Notes: generated from the letters alone by a model not told the origin. Positions 8,213-17,544 are shown, numbered from the stretch's first letter. The stretch is 64,000 nt of DNA from Promethearchaeota archaeon (GCA_019057795.1 JAHLWS010000046.1:1-64000), one strand, 5' to 3'. A program made the numbers and translations.

Positions 8213-9292
8213 TTAGGCAATAGTGATGTCCTTGTTTAGATAAACATCTTGCACAGCGTTTAATATCTTAATTCCTTCGGGTGTTGGTTTTTTAAAGGCT
8301 TTTCTTCCCAAAATAAGACCCGTTCCACCAGATCTTTTGTTGATTACGGCTGCCTTAACGGCATCGGCAAGATCGTTTCCACCAGTTTCTCCACCAGAGT
8401 TTATTAACCCAACTCTGCCCATATAGCAATTCGCTACTTGATATCGGTTCCACTCAAGAGGGTGGTCGGTTGCTAATTTATCGTAAACAAGTTTATCGGT
8501 TTTTCCAAAATTCAACTCAACGAAACCTCTACTAGTTGTGGAAATTTTTTGTTTTATAATATCAGCTTCAATAGTTACGCCTAAATGATTAGCTTGGCTT
8601 TCTAAGTCGTTTGCAGTGTGGTAATCTTTTCCATCTTTAATGAACTCTTCCTTATTTCTAAGATAGCACCATAGTACGCAAACAAGTCCAAGCTCGTGAG
8701 CATATTTAAACGCTTCAGAAGTTTCTTGAATTTGACGCCGCGAATTTTGAGAGCCAAAATATACAGTTGAGCCAATTGCCACTGCACCCATATCAAATGC
8801 TTGATCTACACTAGCGAACATTGTTTGATCAGACAAGTTAGGTTTTGTAAGTAATTCGTTATGATTTATTTTAACTATAAATGGGACTTTGTGCGCATAT
8901 CTTCTGCTAATTGAACCTAAAACACCAAGAGTTGATGCTACACCATTGCAACCGCCCTCTATTGCTAATTTAATAATGTTTTCGGGATCAAAATATCTAG
9001 GATTTATAGCAAAACTGGCAGAGGCAGTATGTTCAATGCCTTGATCTACAGGGAGAATAGAGACATATCCTGTACCCGCTAATCTACCACGTTGGTTAAA
9101 TATTCTTTCCATATTGTTTAATACCAAATTATTTCGATCAGAATGCTCCCACACTCTTTCGATAAAATCTGGGCCGGGTTCGTGAATCATTTCTTTTGGA
9201 ATTCCAGTGCATGTGTGATTTAGAAGTTTATCCGCATCTGCGCCAAGTAAATTTTTAATTTCGTCATAACTCATAGGTTTTTTTTCTGACAT
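8213..9292 (-). CDS. class I fructose-bisphosphate aldolase
   Basis: About 359 residues, typical of the DhnA/FbaB type. It splits fructose 1,6-bisphosphate into dihydroxyacetone phosphate and glyceraldehyde 3-phosphate, or runs in reverse for gluconeogenesis. Visible marks are [10 protein letters not shown] near the start, [12 protein letters not shown], the strand [13 protein letters not shown] whose Lys is the likely Schiff-base or active-site base position, [13 protein letters not shown], and the phosphate-binding end [12 protein letters not shown] and [11 protein letters not shown]. The open frame reaches 9346, but [16 protein letters not shown] at the ATG 9292 is the natural start, with a TATA-like ATATAAATTTT about 30 bases upstream. 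It is monocistronic. Confidence 0.9.
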   Translation of the reverse strand: MSEKKPMSYDEIKNLLGADADKLLNHTCTGIPKEMIHEPGPDFIERVWEHSDRNNLVLNNMERIFNQRGRLAGTGYVSILPVDQGIEHTASASFAINPRYFDPENIIKLAIEGGCNGVASTLGVLGSISRRYAHKVPFIVKINHNELLTKPNLSDQTMFASVDQAFDMGAVAIGSTVYFGSQNSRRQIQETSEAFKYAHELGLVCVLWCYLRNKEEFIKDGKDYHTANDLESQANHLGVTIEADIIKQKISTTSRGFVELNFGKTDKLVYDKLATDHPLEWNRYQVANCYMGRVGLINSGGETGGNDLADAVKAAVINKRSGGTGLILGRKAFKKPTPEGIKILNAVQDVYLNKDITIA

Positions 9293-9404
9293 AATAATAT
9301 CGAAGATTGGTTCATTCTTAAAATTTATATCAAGTAAGAAAAACAAGAGAAAAAAAAAGATAAGAAAAAAAAAGTAACGGTTTAATTATAGATATTTATA
9401 ATAG

Positions 9405-9545
9405 CTAGAAGCGTTGAATTTCTCTTAAATCTCGTAAACTTCTCTGCGGATGTTCTTTTCGGCGGGTTTTGGCTTCTTTACGTAAGAGATTTTGACGTTG
9501 TGGTTTTTGTATAGCACGAGGGTAAGATTGCTCGAAACGTCGCAA
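9405..9545 (-). CDS. possible small Arg-rich ORF
   Basis: This stretch is clearly richer in G+C than its surroundings. The - frame is open from 9545 (TTG) to a TAG at 9405-9407, giving a 46-residue very basic peptide (for example LLRKEAKTRRKEHPQRSLRD). No ribosome site or ATG is seen, and the + strand also has an open frame here. It could be a small basic protein, an untranslated RNA, or the remnant of a transferred gene; I do not recognise it. Confidence 0.25.
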   Translation of the reverse strand: MRRFEQSYPRAIQKPQRQNLLRKEAKTRRKEHPQRSLRDLREIQRF

Positions 9546-9601
9546 GGCTCGTATTTTTAGCGCGGTCGTTTAATTTAAATAGGAACATTTACTTGGTAAA
9601 A

Positions 9602-10003
9602 ATGACGATGAGAAAAAAAAGAACAATTTCCATCCAGCACCCTCAGCTGGTAAGGTTTCGAAACGCCCTGAGAGAGGAGATATTTAGGTCTAAACTTGTT
9701 GAGATGGGAAGGTTATTGAACGAAGGAAAGGGTTTAGAGCCAACAGAAAGTAGCGCAGACATGGAAAAGGTCAAAGTTTTAAATGACAAACAGGACAAGT
9801 TAGCGTCCGCTTGGAAAGAGTCCCTTTGCACTTGCTCCTTGTGCGGCTCTCGGACCAGCGACATGACCTTTAACACATGTCTTGAGGGGTGGTTTTGCGT
9901 TGAATGTTATAAAGAACATCAAGCGTTCTACAAAGCCAAAGCAGAAAAGGGAGAAATATGGACCAGCGAAGATGGAATACCCTCTACTAAGTGGTGGCCT
10001 TAA
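9602..10003 (+). CDS. zinc-finger protein of unknown function
   Basis: About 133 residues. The basic N-terminus (MTMRKKRTISIQHPQLVRF) and helical middle are followed by a treble-clef-like CxxC...CxxC site (CSLCGSRTSDMTFNTCLEGWF, then CVEC) and a tail ending in SEDGIPSTKWWP. The codon use is richer in G+C than most neighbours. The frame opens at a TTG at 9593, but the ATG at 9602 is more credible. The gene at 10762-11235 has a similar overall plan (basic start, helical middle, C-terminal Zn site). The function is unknown. Confidence 0.6.
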   Translation: MTMRKKRTISIQHPQLVRFRNALREEIFRSKLVEMGRLLNEGKGLEPTESSADMEKVKVLNDKQDKLASAWKESLCTCSLCGSRTSDMTFNTCLEGWFCVECYKEHQAFYKAKAEKGEIWTSEDGIPSTKWWP

Positions 10004-10099
10004 TTAAACTTGTTTAATCGTAGATGGCTTACTGAATTAAGAGGGAAAAGAGAGGGAGTTAAAGTAAAAGTTTTTAGTTTTTGAAAAAAAAGTAACTCT

Positions 10100-10441
10100 A
10101 TGCCAGATGAGTTTGAATTTGAAAATTACAGCGACTTCAAAACAATCGAAGATTTTAGCAAAACGGTTGAGAGTAGTAAATATTATCACGATTTATATCT
10201 CAAAGCTGTAAATCATCCTATTAGGCGCGAAATTCTGAAAATTGTAAATGATTCTGATGAAATTTTAGAAAAGAGATTATTTAACCAATTATCTGAAAAA
10301 GAGATATTAAAAGACCCTTCAATTTTAGAGTACAACATTAATTTTTTAATAAAAGCATTATGTATCGAAAAAATAGAGAGAGGAGACGGAACTTACTACA
10401 TAATCACTCAAGCTGGCAAGGTTGTTGATTATTTAAAATAA
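10100..10441 (+). CDS. winged-helix protein, tandem paralogue A
   Basis: A 113-residue protein whose core (YLKAVNHPIRREILKIV, then a helix pair and an ITQAGKVVDYLK end) has the layout of an ArsR-like winged helix: HPIRREIL is the classic first helix, and G-D-G-T-Y-Y-I-I the wing. It carries an acidic 35-residue N-terminal extension that the next gene lacks. No cysteine metal site is visible. It is probably a transcription regulator or a DNA-binding adaptor, cotranscribed with its paralogue 50 bases downstream. Confidence 0.6.
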   Translation: MPDEFEFENYSDFKTIEDFSKTVESSKYYHDLYLKAVNHPIRREILKIVNDSDEILEKRLFNQLSEKEILKDPSILEYNINFLIKALCIEKIERGDGTYYIITQAGKVVDYLK

Positions 10442-10490
10442 ATACAAAATGAAAACAAAAAAACCATACATATAAAGAGGAATGCTAAAA

Positions 10491-10754
10491 ATGGTAGATC
10501 ACGCATTTTATTTGAAAGCAGTGAACAATCCAATAAGAAAAAAGCTGTTACGAATTTTAAATGAGGTGGAAAAAACCTCTCAAGAAGATTTATTAGAAAA
10601 ATTAAAAGCCAACAATATCTTGGATAAAGAAGATGTTTTTAAATACCATATAGACTACTTAATTCAAGCAGATTGCGTTAAGAAAATCGAGGAAGATGGA
10701 AACAAAATCAATTTTGAGATATTACAAGCTGGAAAAGTCATCGAAAAATACTAA
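10491..10754 (+). CDS. winged-helix protein, tandem paralogue B
   Basis: An 87-residue winged-helix protein clearly related to the gene before it: both share YLKAVN-PIR, a central KYHIDYLIQA/EYNINFLIKA helix, and an end with QAGKV. The frame has ATG codons at 10482 and 10491. AGAGG ends one base before the first ATG but 10 bases before the second, so 10491 is the better start. The tandem pair probably arose by duplication and may form a heterodimer (inference). Confidence 0.6.
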   Translation: MVDHAFYLKAVNNPIRKKLLRILNEVEKTSQEDLLEKLKANNILDKEDVFKYHIDYLIQADCVKKIEEDGNKINFEILQAGKVIEKY

Positions 10755-10761
10755 ACCTTAT

Positions 10762-11235
10762 TCATTTATTTTTTTCCAAATATTTTTTAAAACAAGTACA
10801 ACAAGGAATTCCTATACTAATATTAAGATTTTGTAGTTTTTTTATTTCTGAATACATAAAATTGATTAAAACATCTCTCAGTTCTATATTTTCATCATTA
10901 AAATACATTTTTTTTAAATGCGAGTAGTGATTGGTAGCACCACATATAGGACATCTCGAATAATAATTTACAAAATTAAAAAAGATTTCTCTTTCCTCTT
11001 CATCGAGGGCTTTCAATTTCAAATCTGGATTGTTAAGGATAAGTGTTTTTAGGTGATCAAGTTCGGTTAACATCTCGTCTCTAAGAAAATTTGAGTTTTT
11101 TCTAAAATTATTAAGATGATTAGCACGGGGATTCATATCAGGTTTAAAATCAATTGCATTATCAAAATATTCTAAAGTTTCGTTAGAAAATATCAATCTC
11201 TTACTTTTTTTTGTACTATCCACAAGATTTTCCAT
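10762..11235 (-). CDS. zinc-finger protein of unknown function
   Basis: A 157-residue, mainly helical protein with a C-terminal Zn site built from CPICGATNHYSH and CCTC. The N-terminal half is charged (NPRANHLNNFRKNSNFLRDE) without a known motif. It is convergent with the winged-helix pair, with only 7 bases between the stops. The layout resembles the small zinc-finger protein at 9602-10003; they may belong to one lineage-specific family. No function can be assigned. Confidence 0.55.
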   Translation of the reverse strand: MENLVDSTKKSKRLIFSNETLEYFDNAIDFKPDMNPRANHLNNFRKNSNFLRDEMLTELDHLKTLILNNPDLKLKALDEEEREIFFNFVNYYSRCPICGATNHYSHLKKMYFNDENIELRDVLINFMYSEIKKLQNLNISIGIPCCTCFKKYLEKNK

Positions 11236-11308
11236 ATTTTTTTTCCGAGATTCTTAAATTAGTTTTTAACAATTAATCTTAGGATAGATTCATTCTTAAA
11301 AATTTATA

Positions 11309-12592
11309 TTACAAAAAGTTGAAGCTTTTTTGTTTACTAGAAAAAAGATCGTTTTCATTGAAATCAGATAGTCTTCGAATGTCCATAACTTTTGAGGAGG
11401 CGAAGTACTCGAAATCAAACTCTACAACATCGCCCGCGTTTCTACCCGGAATTGGCATAAGTCTGGCTGTTAGTGGTTTTTTCAATCTTAATGAAATAGT
11501 ACATATATCTAATAAAATATAAAACAATTCTCTTTCGGTAATATCGCCGGGTAACGGAACACAATCTAATCCTGTTCCGCAAATAGTAGCATACAGCAAT
11601 AGTGTATCTAAATTAAATTTATTTTCTGATAAGCTTTTAGCTATTGTATAGTCTTCAAGCACAGAAGGCATAAATCCTGAAAATCCTATAACTTTTTTTC
11701 TTTTGGGTATTGCATTTTTTATTATTGCTACTCCGATAAGAGAGCCAGGAGCTCCAAAATATTCGAAGTTTAGTTTTTCGAAGGCTGTTCCGATGCTTTT
11801 TTCTACAGTAGGATAAGGTGCTGGAGAGAAATCGATTCCATTAAATTCAATGTCGTGCTTGTTAGCCACATCTTCGCAAATTCTCATCAAATTGTCGTAA
11901 ATTTCGTTAAACCTTGTCCTCAAGTTATTTTGTGCCTCTTCAAGATTCTTAGAGTTTTCAAAAACCTTCACAACTTCATCTGCCATCTCCAACGCTAAAC
12001 TAAAAGAAGGCCTTTCTGAAACGTGATAAGCTGAGGGAAAAAATGGCGTATCGGGAGACACATTAGAACTCACGCAAAAGTTTAGATTTTTAAATGGATC
12101 TGGTTCGGATAATTTTTTTATAATTTTAGCTCCTGACCGAAGAGCAGATAAGTTAATTCCGTTGTCCGTTGACGCTACATGTAATGAACTAAAAAATTTT
12201 TCTTTTCTTTTAATGAACGCAGGTATTTCATTCAACAATAATTTTTCGTAAATACCATATTTCTGAATTTGTTCGTCCGCTAATACAGCACAAGAAGCAA
12301 AGTAGTCAAATTCGTATTTCGATACGATTTTTTCTAAGATATCTAATTGCTCGTGAATCCTCGTTAATGTTTCATTTAAATTTCTCGCCTGCAATTGTTG
12401 ATCATATGATAATATCGGTTGAGAGCACAACCTTTTAGACTGGACTTCAATAGCTATACCATTAAATTTTTGCGTTAGGTCTCTATTGAATACATTGAAC
12501 TTGCTAAGATTCTGCTCCATTACTCTTTCGAATTCTTTATCCTCGATTAAATATGGAATTTTTTGTCCAATTGTAATAGCTCGAATTTTCAT
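11309..12592 (-). CDS. DUF711 family protein
   Basis: A 427-residue member of the DUF711 (PFL-like) family. Supporting stretches are IRAITIG at the start, PDTPFFPSAYHVSERPSFSL in the middle, FNGIDFSPAPYPTVEKSIG, GFSGFMPSVLEDYTIA, CGTGLDCVPLPGD and KPLTARLMPIPGRNAGD near the end. The family has a glycyl-radical-enzyme-like barrel fold but its reaction is not established; it often sits near an ACT-domain gene, which is not seen here. The protein is full length, starts with ATG at 12592, and stands alone between a zinc-finger gene and the MFS gene. Confidence 0.85.
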   Translation of the reverse strand: MKIRAITIGQKIPYLIEDKEFERVMEQNLSKFNVFNRDLTQKFNGIAIEVQSKRLCSQPILSYDQQLQARNLNETLTRIHEQLDILEKIVSKYEFDYFASCAVLADEQIQKYGIYEKLLLNEIPAFIKRKEKFFSSLHVASTDNGINLSALRSGAKIIKKLSEPDPFKNLNFCVSSNVSPDTPFFPSAYHVSERPSFSLALEMADEVVKVFENSKNLEEAQNNLRTRFNEIYDNLMRICEDVANKHDIEFNGIDFSPAPYPTVEKSIGTAFEKLNFEYFGAPGSLIGVAIIKNAIPKRKKVIGFSGFMPSVLEDYTIAKSLSENKFNLDTLLLYATICGTGLDCVPLPGDITERELFYILLDICTISLRLKKPLTARLMPIPGRNAGDVVEFDFEYFASSKVMDIRRLSDFNENDLFSSKQKSFNFL

Positions 12593-12878
12593 AATGTTTT
12601 CATTGGGAAGAATTATTGTTTTACATCTTAGTTGATAAAAGAAAAATCATTAAAAAGATTTACCATATTATAGGTAAAAACCCACTGCCTTTATGTTCTT
12701 GTTCTAATCGGCTTTTAGAGGGGCTCATTTTCAAATCACTTAAAATAATCAGAACTACTATATAAAATAAAGTTATTATAGTAAAAAATTTTAATTATGA
12801 GGAAAAATGTTTACTTAGCATAAACTTAATTACTTCGTATCACAAGTTTAAAAGTGAGAATATATTACACAGAACTCT

Positions 12879-13703
12879 ATGAATTTAACCGAAAGTAAAT
12901 CCCAAAAATCCTTGACAATTGGGAGAAAACATATTGTCCTAATACTTTCATTGTCATTTATGGTCAATTTTGATAGCAACGCAGTAATACCTATAATCGC
13001 GACTTACGCTAAAACATTAGGTGCTTCGGGTATTATGATTGGATTTATTGTAGGAATTTATTCCATGGTCCATATTCCTTCAAACATAATTTTTGGAAGG
13101 CTAGTTGACAAAATAGGTAGAAGACTGTTGATATCAATCGGAGTAATGTTAGATGGCTTGTCTATGCTTCTTTACGCTATTGCTCAAGACCCATTATTCC
13201 TTTTATTTGGTAGAATTGTCCACGGAATAGGAGGCGGTTTTGGTGGCCCTGCTACCATGGCTTATATATCCGACGCAACGTCTCAGAAACGTAGCGGAAG
13301 GGGGATGGCGTTATATGGAATGTCCATAGGATTTTCAAATTTAATAGGGTTCTTATTAGGCGGTATGGTCGCTCAAATAATTGGAGGAAGCAATTTGTTT
13401 TTCATAATAGCAATTGTGCTATTTATAATGTCTTTCACTTCTTTCTTTCTCCCATCGATATATCAACCCTCTAAAGAGAAAATAAAGTTTAGAGAAGAAC
13501 TTAAAACATTCAAAAACATAGTTTTACATAAATCCATGATCAGTCCTTACATTTCAATCTTAGCAATGATGTTTAACATCGGAATCGTTACGGCAGTATA
13601 CACACTTATGCTAGAGAGTGCGACATATACAGTTGGACAAACCGGTATAATTCTAAGTATTATGGTGATCTTCTCAATACTTATTCACTACCGGCAGGTA
13701 TAA
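12879..13703 (+). CDS. MFS transporter, N-terminal part (frameshifted)
   Basis: The first 274 codons of a major facilitator permease: about eight membrane helices, the conserved loop FGRLVDKIGRRLL between TM2 and TM3, and GRIVHGIGGGFGGPATMAYI. The frame ends prematurely in HYRQV. The alternative frame from 13685 reads SLPAGIMSDKIG, the equivalent loop of the second half, and continues in the next entry. One base seems to be missing at about 13683-13688. No convincing slippery heptamer is present, so mutation or an assembly error is more likely than programmed frameshifting. The substrate is unknown; the drug/sugar exporter type is possible. Confidence 0.75.
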   Translation: MNLTESKSQKSLTIGRKHIVLILSLSFMVNFDSNAVIPIIATYAKTLGASGIMIGFIVGIYSMVHIPSNIIFGRLVDKIGRRLLISIGVMLDGLSMLLYAIAQDPLFLLFGRIVHGIGGGFGGPATMAYISDATSQKRSGRGMALYGMSIGFSNLIGFLLGGMVAQIIGGSNLFFIIAIVLFIMSFTSFFLPSIYQPSKEKIKFREELKTFKNIVLHKSMISPYISILAMMFNIGIVTAVYTLMLESATYTVGQTGIILSIMVIFSILIHYRQV

Positions 13704-14089
13704 TGAGCGACAAAATAGGGTATCTCAAAGTAATGTTAATTGGATTATTATTGATAGCAACAGCATTTGGAGTTTTCTTAATATCATTCGAGGCTCCAGT
13801 ACCTATGATCGGTATGGTTTTTCTGGGTCTTGGGCATGGATTGATTTTTCCTTCTTCAGCAGGTGCTGTTAAAGAGAAAACCAAGGGTTCTGAGAGCGGT
13901 GTAGCGACAGGAATATTCTATGCTCTGATAGTTGCTGGAGTAGCCATTGGAGCGCCAATTTCGGGTCATGTTTACGACCTTTATGCTGGGCAGACGACTT
14001 TGCTATTGGGGGTTATAGTGCCATTGATAGTTGCTACCATTCTTATATTATTATTAAGAAATTTTAATAAAGATCCGAAACCAAAATAA
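13703..14089 (+). CDS. MFS transporter, C-terminal part (frameshifted)
   Basis: 128 codons holding the last four membrane helices of the permease begun at 12879, starting MSDKIGYLKVMLIGL. The ATG at 13703 overlaps the upstream TAA by one base, but this Met lies inside the conserved GIMSDKIG loop and is not a natural start. Together the two parts give about 402 residues, the normal MFS size. If the sequence is right, the gene is inactive or produces two half-proteins. Confidence 0.7.
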   Translation: MSDKIGYLKVMLIGLLLIATAFGVFLISFEAPVPMIGMVFLGLGHGLIFPSSAGAVKEKTKGSESGVATGIFYALIVAGVAIGAPISGHVYDLYAGQTTLLLGVIVPLIVATILILLLRNFNKDPKPK

Positions 14090-14149
14090 ACCAATTCAAT
14101 TCAAATGATCTGCTATCCTAAAGCTAATTTTAATCTAATTGAATTGGTT
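14089..14149. terminator. 13-bp inverted repeat between convergent genes
   Basis: AACCAATTCAATT at 14089-14101 is perfectly complementary to AATTGAATTGGTT at 14137-14149, with a 35-base loop. It begins at the last base of the MFS stop codon and lies between that gene and the convergent HdrA gene. A bidirectional transcript-end hairpin is the simplest reading. Confidence 0.45.
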
Positions 14150-14209
14150 ATAAACAGTTAAGCCTAATTTTAAAAGTAGTTTATAATCAAAGTCAATCGT
14201 TTTTATTTT

Positions 14210-16606
14210 TTATATTTCATCCAGTTTTACTTTTTCTTTCTTTTTTTCTTCTGCAATTACAGGTTTTATATATTCTCCAGGCTTAATTGGACCCAGTTTT
14301 TCAAGCTCAGATTTGAATTCGGAAATAACTTGAGCAAATTTTTCACCTTCGCCAGCAGATATGCTTACAATTTTGACGCGATCTTCGTTTATCCCAGCTT
14401 CACCAAGTATTTCTCTTATGCTTTCGTATCTAGTCGTTGCTTTCATAAAACCAGTATCGTAATGGCAATCTTGTGGGTGGCACCCTGCGATTAATACGCC
14501 ATCCGCACCGTTAAAGAAAGCCTCAAACACTTGCGAAGGATTCAACATTGCTGTACACATTACGTGCACAGATCTTACGTTGCTCGGATAATTTAATTTA
14601 CTTGTACCAGCAAGGTCTGCGCCCATATAAGAACACCAATTACAGAGAAACGCGATTATTAAGGGGAATTCGATTTTTTTCTTTAATACCGTTTTTATTT
14701 GAGCATTTATTTGCCCTTTAGTAAAACCCGGAATGTACAACGCATCGGAATGGCACATTGCGGCACAAGCTCCGCATCCTGTGCAGTTAACTTGAGTGAT
14801 AATTAATTTATTATTCTCGATTTTTAAAGCGTTATAGTTACAGATATTTTCGCATAATCGGCATAAATCACATTCATCTGGATTAAAATAGACCATATGA
14901 GGGTCTAATTCGACCTTCTTTTTTGAAGTTAAAGCGATAGCCTTCGCAGCAGCGCTTTCTGCCTGAGCTATACTGTTAGGAATATCCTTAGGCCCTTGTA
15001 TCACGCCTGCCAGAAATATTCCGTTCACAGAGGTCTCAGAAGGTTTTATTTTCAGATGCTTTTCTAGTAAGAAACCATAGGGGTCTTGTGATATGTTTAA
15101 CAATTGACTTAATTCTTTTGTGCCCTCTGCAGGTTCGATGCCAACGGCTAGTACTACGACATCGGTCCTATTTTCGAAAATTGCGTCCTCAATAACATCT
15201 TCGCCCCGAATTAATAATTCTCCGCTTTCTGATAAATCGTCTTTTAAAATTGCAGAAATATTGCTTTTTATAAACCTAATCCCAAAAGTTTCTTGGGCTC
15301 TATTATAGAATTCCTCACAATTCTTACCCATAGCTCGAATGTCAGTATAATATACATTAATTTTAATCTCAGGATATTCCTTTTTTAATAGAACCGCTTG
15401 TTTAATTGCCTCATTACAACAAACTTGGCTACAGTAATCGTGGTGAATAACTTTATTTCTTGAACCTACGCATAATACAAACGACACTTTCTTAGGTACT
15501 TTTCCATTGGAAGGTCTCGCAAATCTACCGCGAGTAGGTCCATCGTTGTTAAGCAGTCGTTCTAATTGCATAGTGGTGATTACATCAACATATCTTTGAT
15601 AATTCAATTCGCCTAACAAACTAGGATCAAACGTCTTAAACCCTGTTGCCACTATAATTGTACCCACTTGAAATTCGATTGTCTCTGCTTTTTGATCGAA
15701 ATCGATTGCGTCGCGATCACACGCTTGCGCACACGCCTTACATCCGATGCAAAACTCTTCTATAATGTTTGGAAAGAGCGGTATAGCTTGAGGATAAACC
15801 ACATCAATTGCTTTTCTGGGAAAAAAAGTATCCTCTACATCAATTGGACAAACATCTCGACAAAGATCAAAGCAACCTACGCAAGTCTCTTCGTTTATAA
15901 ATCGCGGGTGTTTTTTTACTCTTACATCAAAGTTTCCGACATAACCCCCTACATTTTCAATTTCAGAATATGTAAGCAACTCAATATTGGGGTGATCTTT
16001 TACTTCTACCATAAGAGGACCTAATATACAGATCGAACAGTCTAACGTAGGAAAAGTCTTATCAAAAAGAGCCATGTGGCCTCCTATTGTTAAGTCTCTT
16101 TCAACTAAATATACTTTATATCCCGCATCCGCAATGACAAGAGCAGCTTTAATACCGGCAATTCCGCCCCCAATTACCAAAGTTGCTGGATTAACCTTAG
16201 CATATTGAACCTCTAAAGGCATGAGAAGCTTAACTTGTTCAATTGCCATATTTATTTGGTCGATTGCCTTTCTCGTAGCTTTCTCAGGTTCATCGTTATG
16301 AACCCAAGAGTTTTGCTCTCTAATGTTTGCGAAGGAGATAAGAAATCTGTTGATGCCCGCCTTTTCTATGGTTTTTCTGAACAACAATCCATGTAATTTA
16401 AAGGAACACGCGGCAATAACTACCCGATCGATCTTATTTTCTTTAATTTCCTCAATTATTTTATTTAAACCCAATTCTGCGCATAAATATTGATCTCCAA
16501 TTACATGGACATCTGGATATTGGCTAAAATGTTCTATCAATTTACCGTTATCGATTACTCCGCTAATATTTTTACCACAATCACATATAAACAATCCAAC
16601 TTTCAA
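14210..16606 (-). CDS. hdrA: HdrA-MvhD fusion, flavin-bifurcating redox subunit
   Basis: A 798-residue HdrA. The N-terminal motif CDCGKNISGVID (8-19) is followed by a thioredoxin-reductase-like FAD site VIGGGIAGIKAA (144-155) with ERDLTIGGHMA, two ferredoxin motifs at about 242-253 and 286-297, and two more at about 580-620 (CDLCRLCENIC and CTGCGACAAMC). The last part is an MvhD/FrhD domain (FLCNWCSYMGADLAG, then HVMCT, AGCHPQDCHY). HdrA takes electrons from hydrogenase or formate dehydrogenase through MvhD and bifurcates them to ferredoxin and to HdrBC. The fusion hard-wires the MvhD link. No HdrB, HdrC or hydrogenase gene is next to it; an HdrC-HdrB pair lies at 32.3-33.9 kb. The start is TTG. 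Confidence 0.9.
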   Translation of the reverse strand: MKVGLFICDCGKNISGVIDNGKLIEHFSQYPDVHVIGDQYLCAELGLNKIIEEIKENKIDRVVIAACSFKLHGLLFRKTIEKAGINRFLISFANIREQNSWVHNDEPEKATRKAIDQINMAIEQVKLLMPLEVQYAKVNPATLVIGGGIAGIKAALVIADAGYKVYLVERDLTIGGHMALFDKTFPTLDCSICILGPLMVEVKDHPNIELLTYSEIENVGGYVGNFDVRVKKHPRFINEETCVGCFDLCRDVCPIDVEDTFFPRKAIDVVYPQAIPLFPNIIEEFCIGCKACAQACDRDAIDFDQKAETIEFQVGTIIVATGFKTFDPSLLGELNYQRYVDVITTMQLERLLNNDGPTRGRFARPSNGKVPKKVSFVLCVGSRNKVIHHDYCSQVCCNEAIKQAVLLKKEYPEIKINVYYTDIRAMGKNCEEFYNRAQETFGIRFIKSNISAILKDDLSESGELLIRGEDVIEDAIFENRTDVVVLAVGIEPAEGTKELSQLLNISQDPYGFLLEKHLKIKPSETSVNGIFLAGVIQGPKDIPNSIAQAESAAAKAIALTSKKKVELDPHMVYFNPDECDLCRLCENICNYNALKIENNKLIITQVNCTGCGACAAMCHSDALYIPGFTKGQINAQIKTVLKKKIEFPLIIAFLCNWCSYMGADLAGTSKLNYPSNVRSVHVMCTAMLNPSQVFEAFFNGADGVLIAGCHPQDCHYDTGFMKATTRYESIREILGEAGINEDRVKIVSISAGEGEKFAQVISEFKSELEKLGPIKPGEYIKPVIAEEKKKEKVKLDEI

Positions 16607-16782
16607 TTTGAAACCACTCTATAACTTTAAATTTTCGCGAATCTATGATTAATATTATCTAATGTCAATATTAATTGTTCCTAATAATTGATTAAAATTA
16701 ATTTTAACCATTGTTAAAATTAAAGAATACTTAGAAATTACTTATCTAGCATATCCTTTGGTAAATTAAAAATTTAAGACTT

Positions 16783-17403
16783 TCAATTCCTAATTAACAG
16801 GATATCCTTTGGAAGGAATTTATACACTTTAAAAATGTCAAAATCGTTTTTTTTCATTGTAAAAAAATATCTTTTCTCGATTTCGTATTCTTCACTTGCC
16901 CATTTTAATATTTCTTCTTTTGAATAAAATCTCCCTTTATTTTTGAGCGAATTGTGAAGCGCGGGGCACTTTTTCGAATAATCAATAAAATTTTTGACGC
17001 TATTAATTAACATGTTCCACCCTATTGGAAAAGCGCGACATTGGAAGGGTCTCGCTTCGTGAACGGTGCATTCATTATCCTTTAAGAAGTGGCAATGCTC
17101 GTCGTCTCCAGTAAATCTAAACCCAAGAGTTTTGTATCTATAAGTTTTCTCTCTTACAGCGCCGGGTTCTTTCCAAAAGAACGAATCACTCACAATTTTA
17201 AGGTATTTATTCGCAAACTTTCGTAATTCTGAATTACTTTTTACGTTTAAGTGCTTTGCTAATTTTTTAATATCGTCTTGGTATAAATATACCTCTCCTT
17301 CTTTAAAACCCCGACAGCAAGCACCACACATTTCGCACGTAAAATAAACGCCGTTCTCGAACTTTTTTGCTAATTGAATTGTATGCGAAGCCAAATCGTT
17401 CAC
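16783..17403 (-). CDS. YkgJ-type cysteine-cluster protein
   Basis: A 206-residue protein with the YkgJ/UPF0153 pattern: FTCEMCGACCRGFKEGEVYL near the N-terminus, then CHFLKDNECTVHEARPFQCR, thus about eight cysteines that can hold a Zn or Fe-S site. Members occur widely in archaea and bacteria and have no settled function. The start is GTG at 17403. It stands between the HdrA gene (same strand, 176 bases downstream of it) and the divergent methyltransferase gene. Confidence 0.8.
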   Translation of the reverse strand: MNDLASHTIQLAKKFENGVYFTCEMCGACCRGFKEGEVYLYQDDIKKLAKHLNVKSNSELRKFANKYLKIVSDSFFWKEPGAVREKTYRYKTLGFRFTGDDEHCHFLKDNECTVHEARPFQCRAFPIGWNMLINSVKNFIDYSKKCPALHNSLKNKGRFYSKEEILKWASEEYEIEKRYFFTMKKNDFDIFKVYKFLPKDILLIRN

Positions 17404-17544
17404 TTATTGACAAAAGCGAAAATATGTGCTATTAATTTAATAATATTAGTCTGTTAAATTTATATTTAAATATTAATTCATTGATTCTTTTAAGAAAGAA
17501 AAGCTGTTCAATTATTTAAGGTAGAATTTTTAAATTCATTAATT

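Noticed and set aside
12659..12728. 22-codon - frame beginning MSPSKSRLEQEH
   Set aside because: Too short to support, with no motif and no neighbour relation.
13683..13705. Programmed -1 frameshift in the MFS gene
   Set aside because: No X-XXY-YYZ slippery heptamer or downstream hairpin is apparent; mutation or error is simpler.
15668..16024. 118-codon + frame inside HdrA
   Set aside because: It is antisense to a clearly conserved HdrA ferredoxin region.
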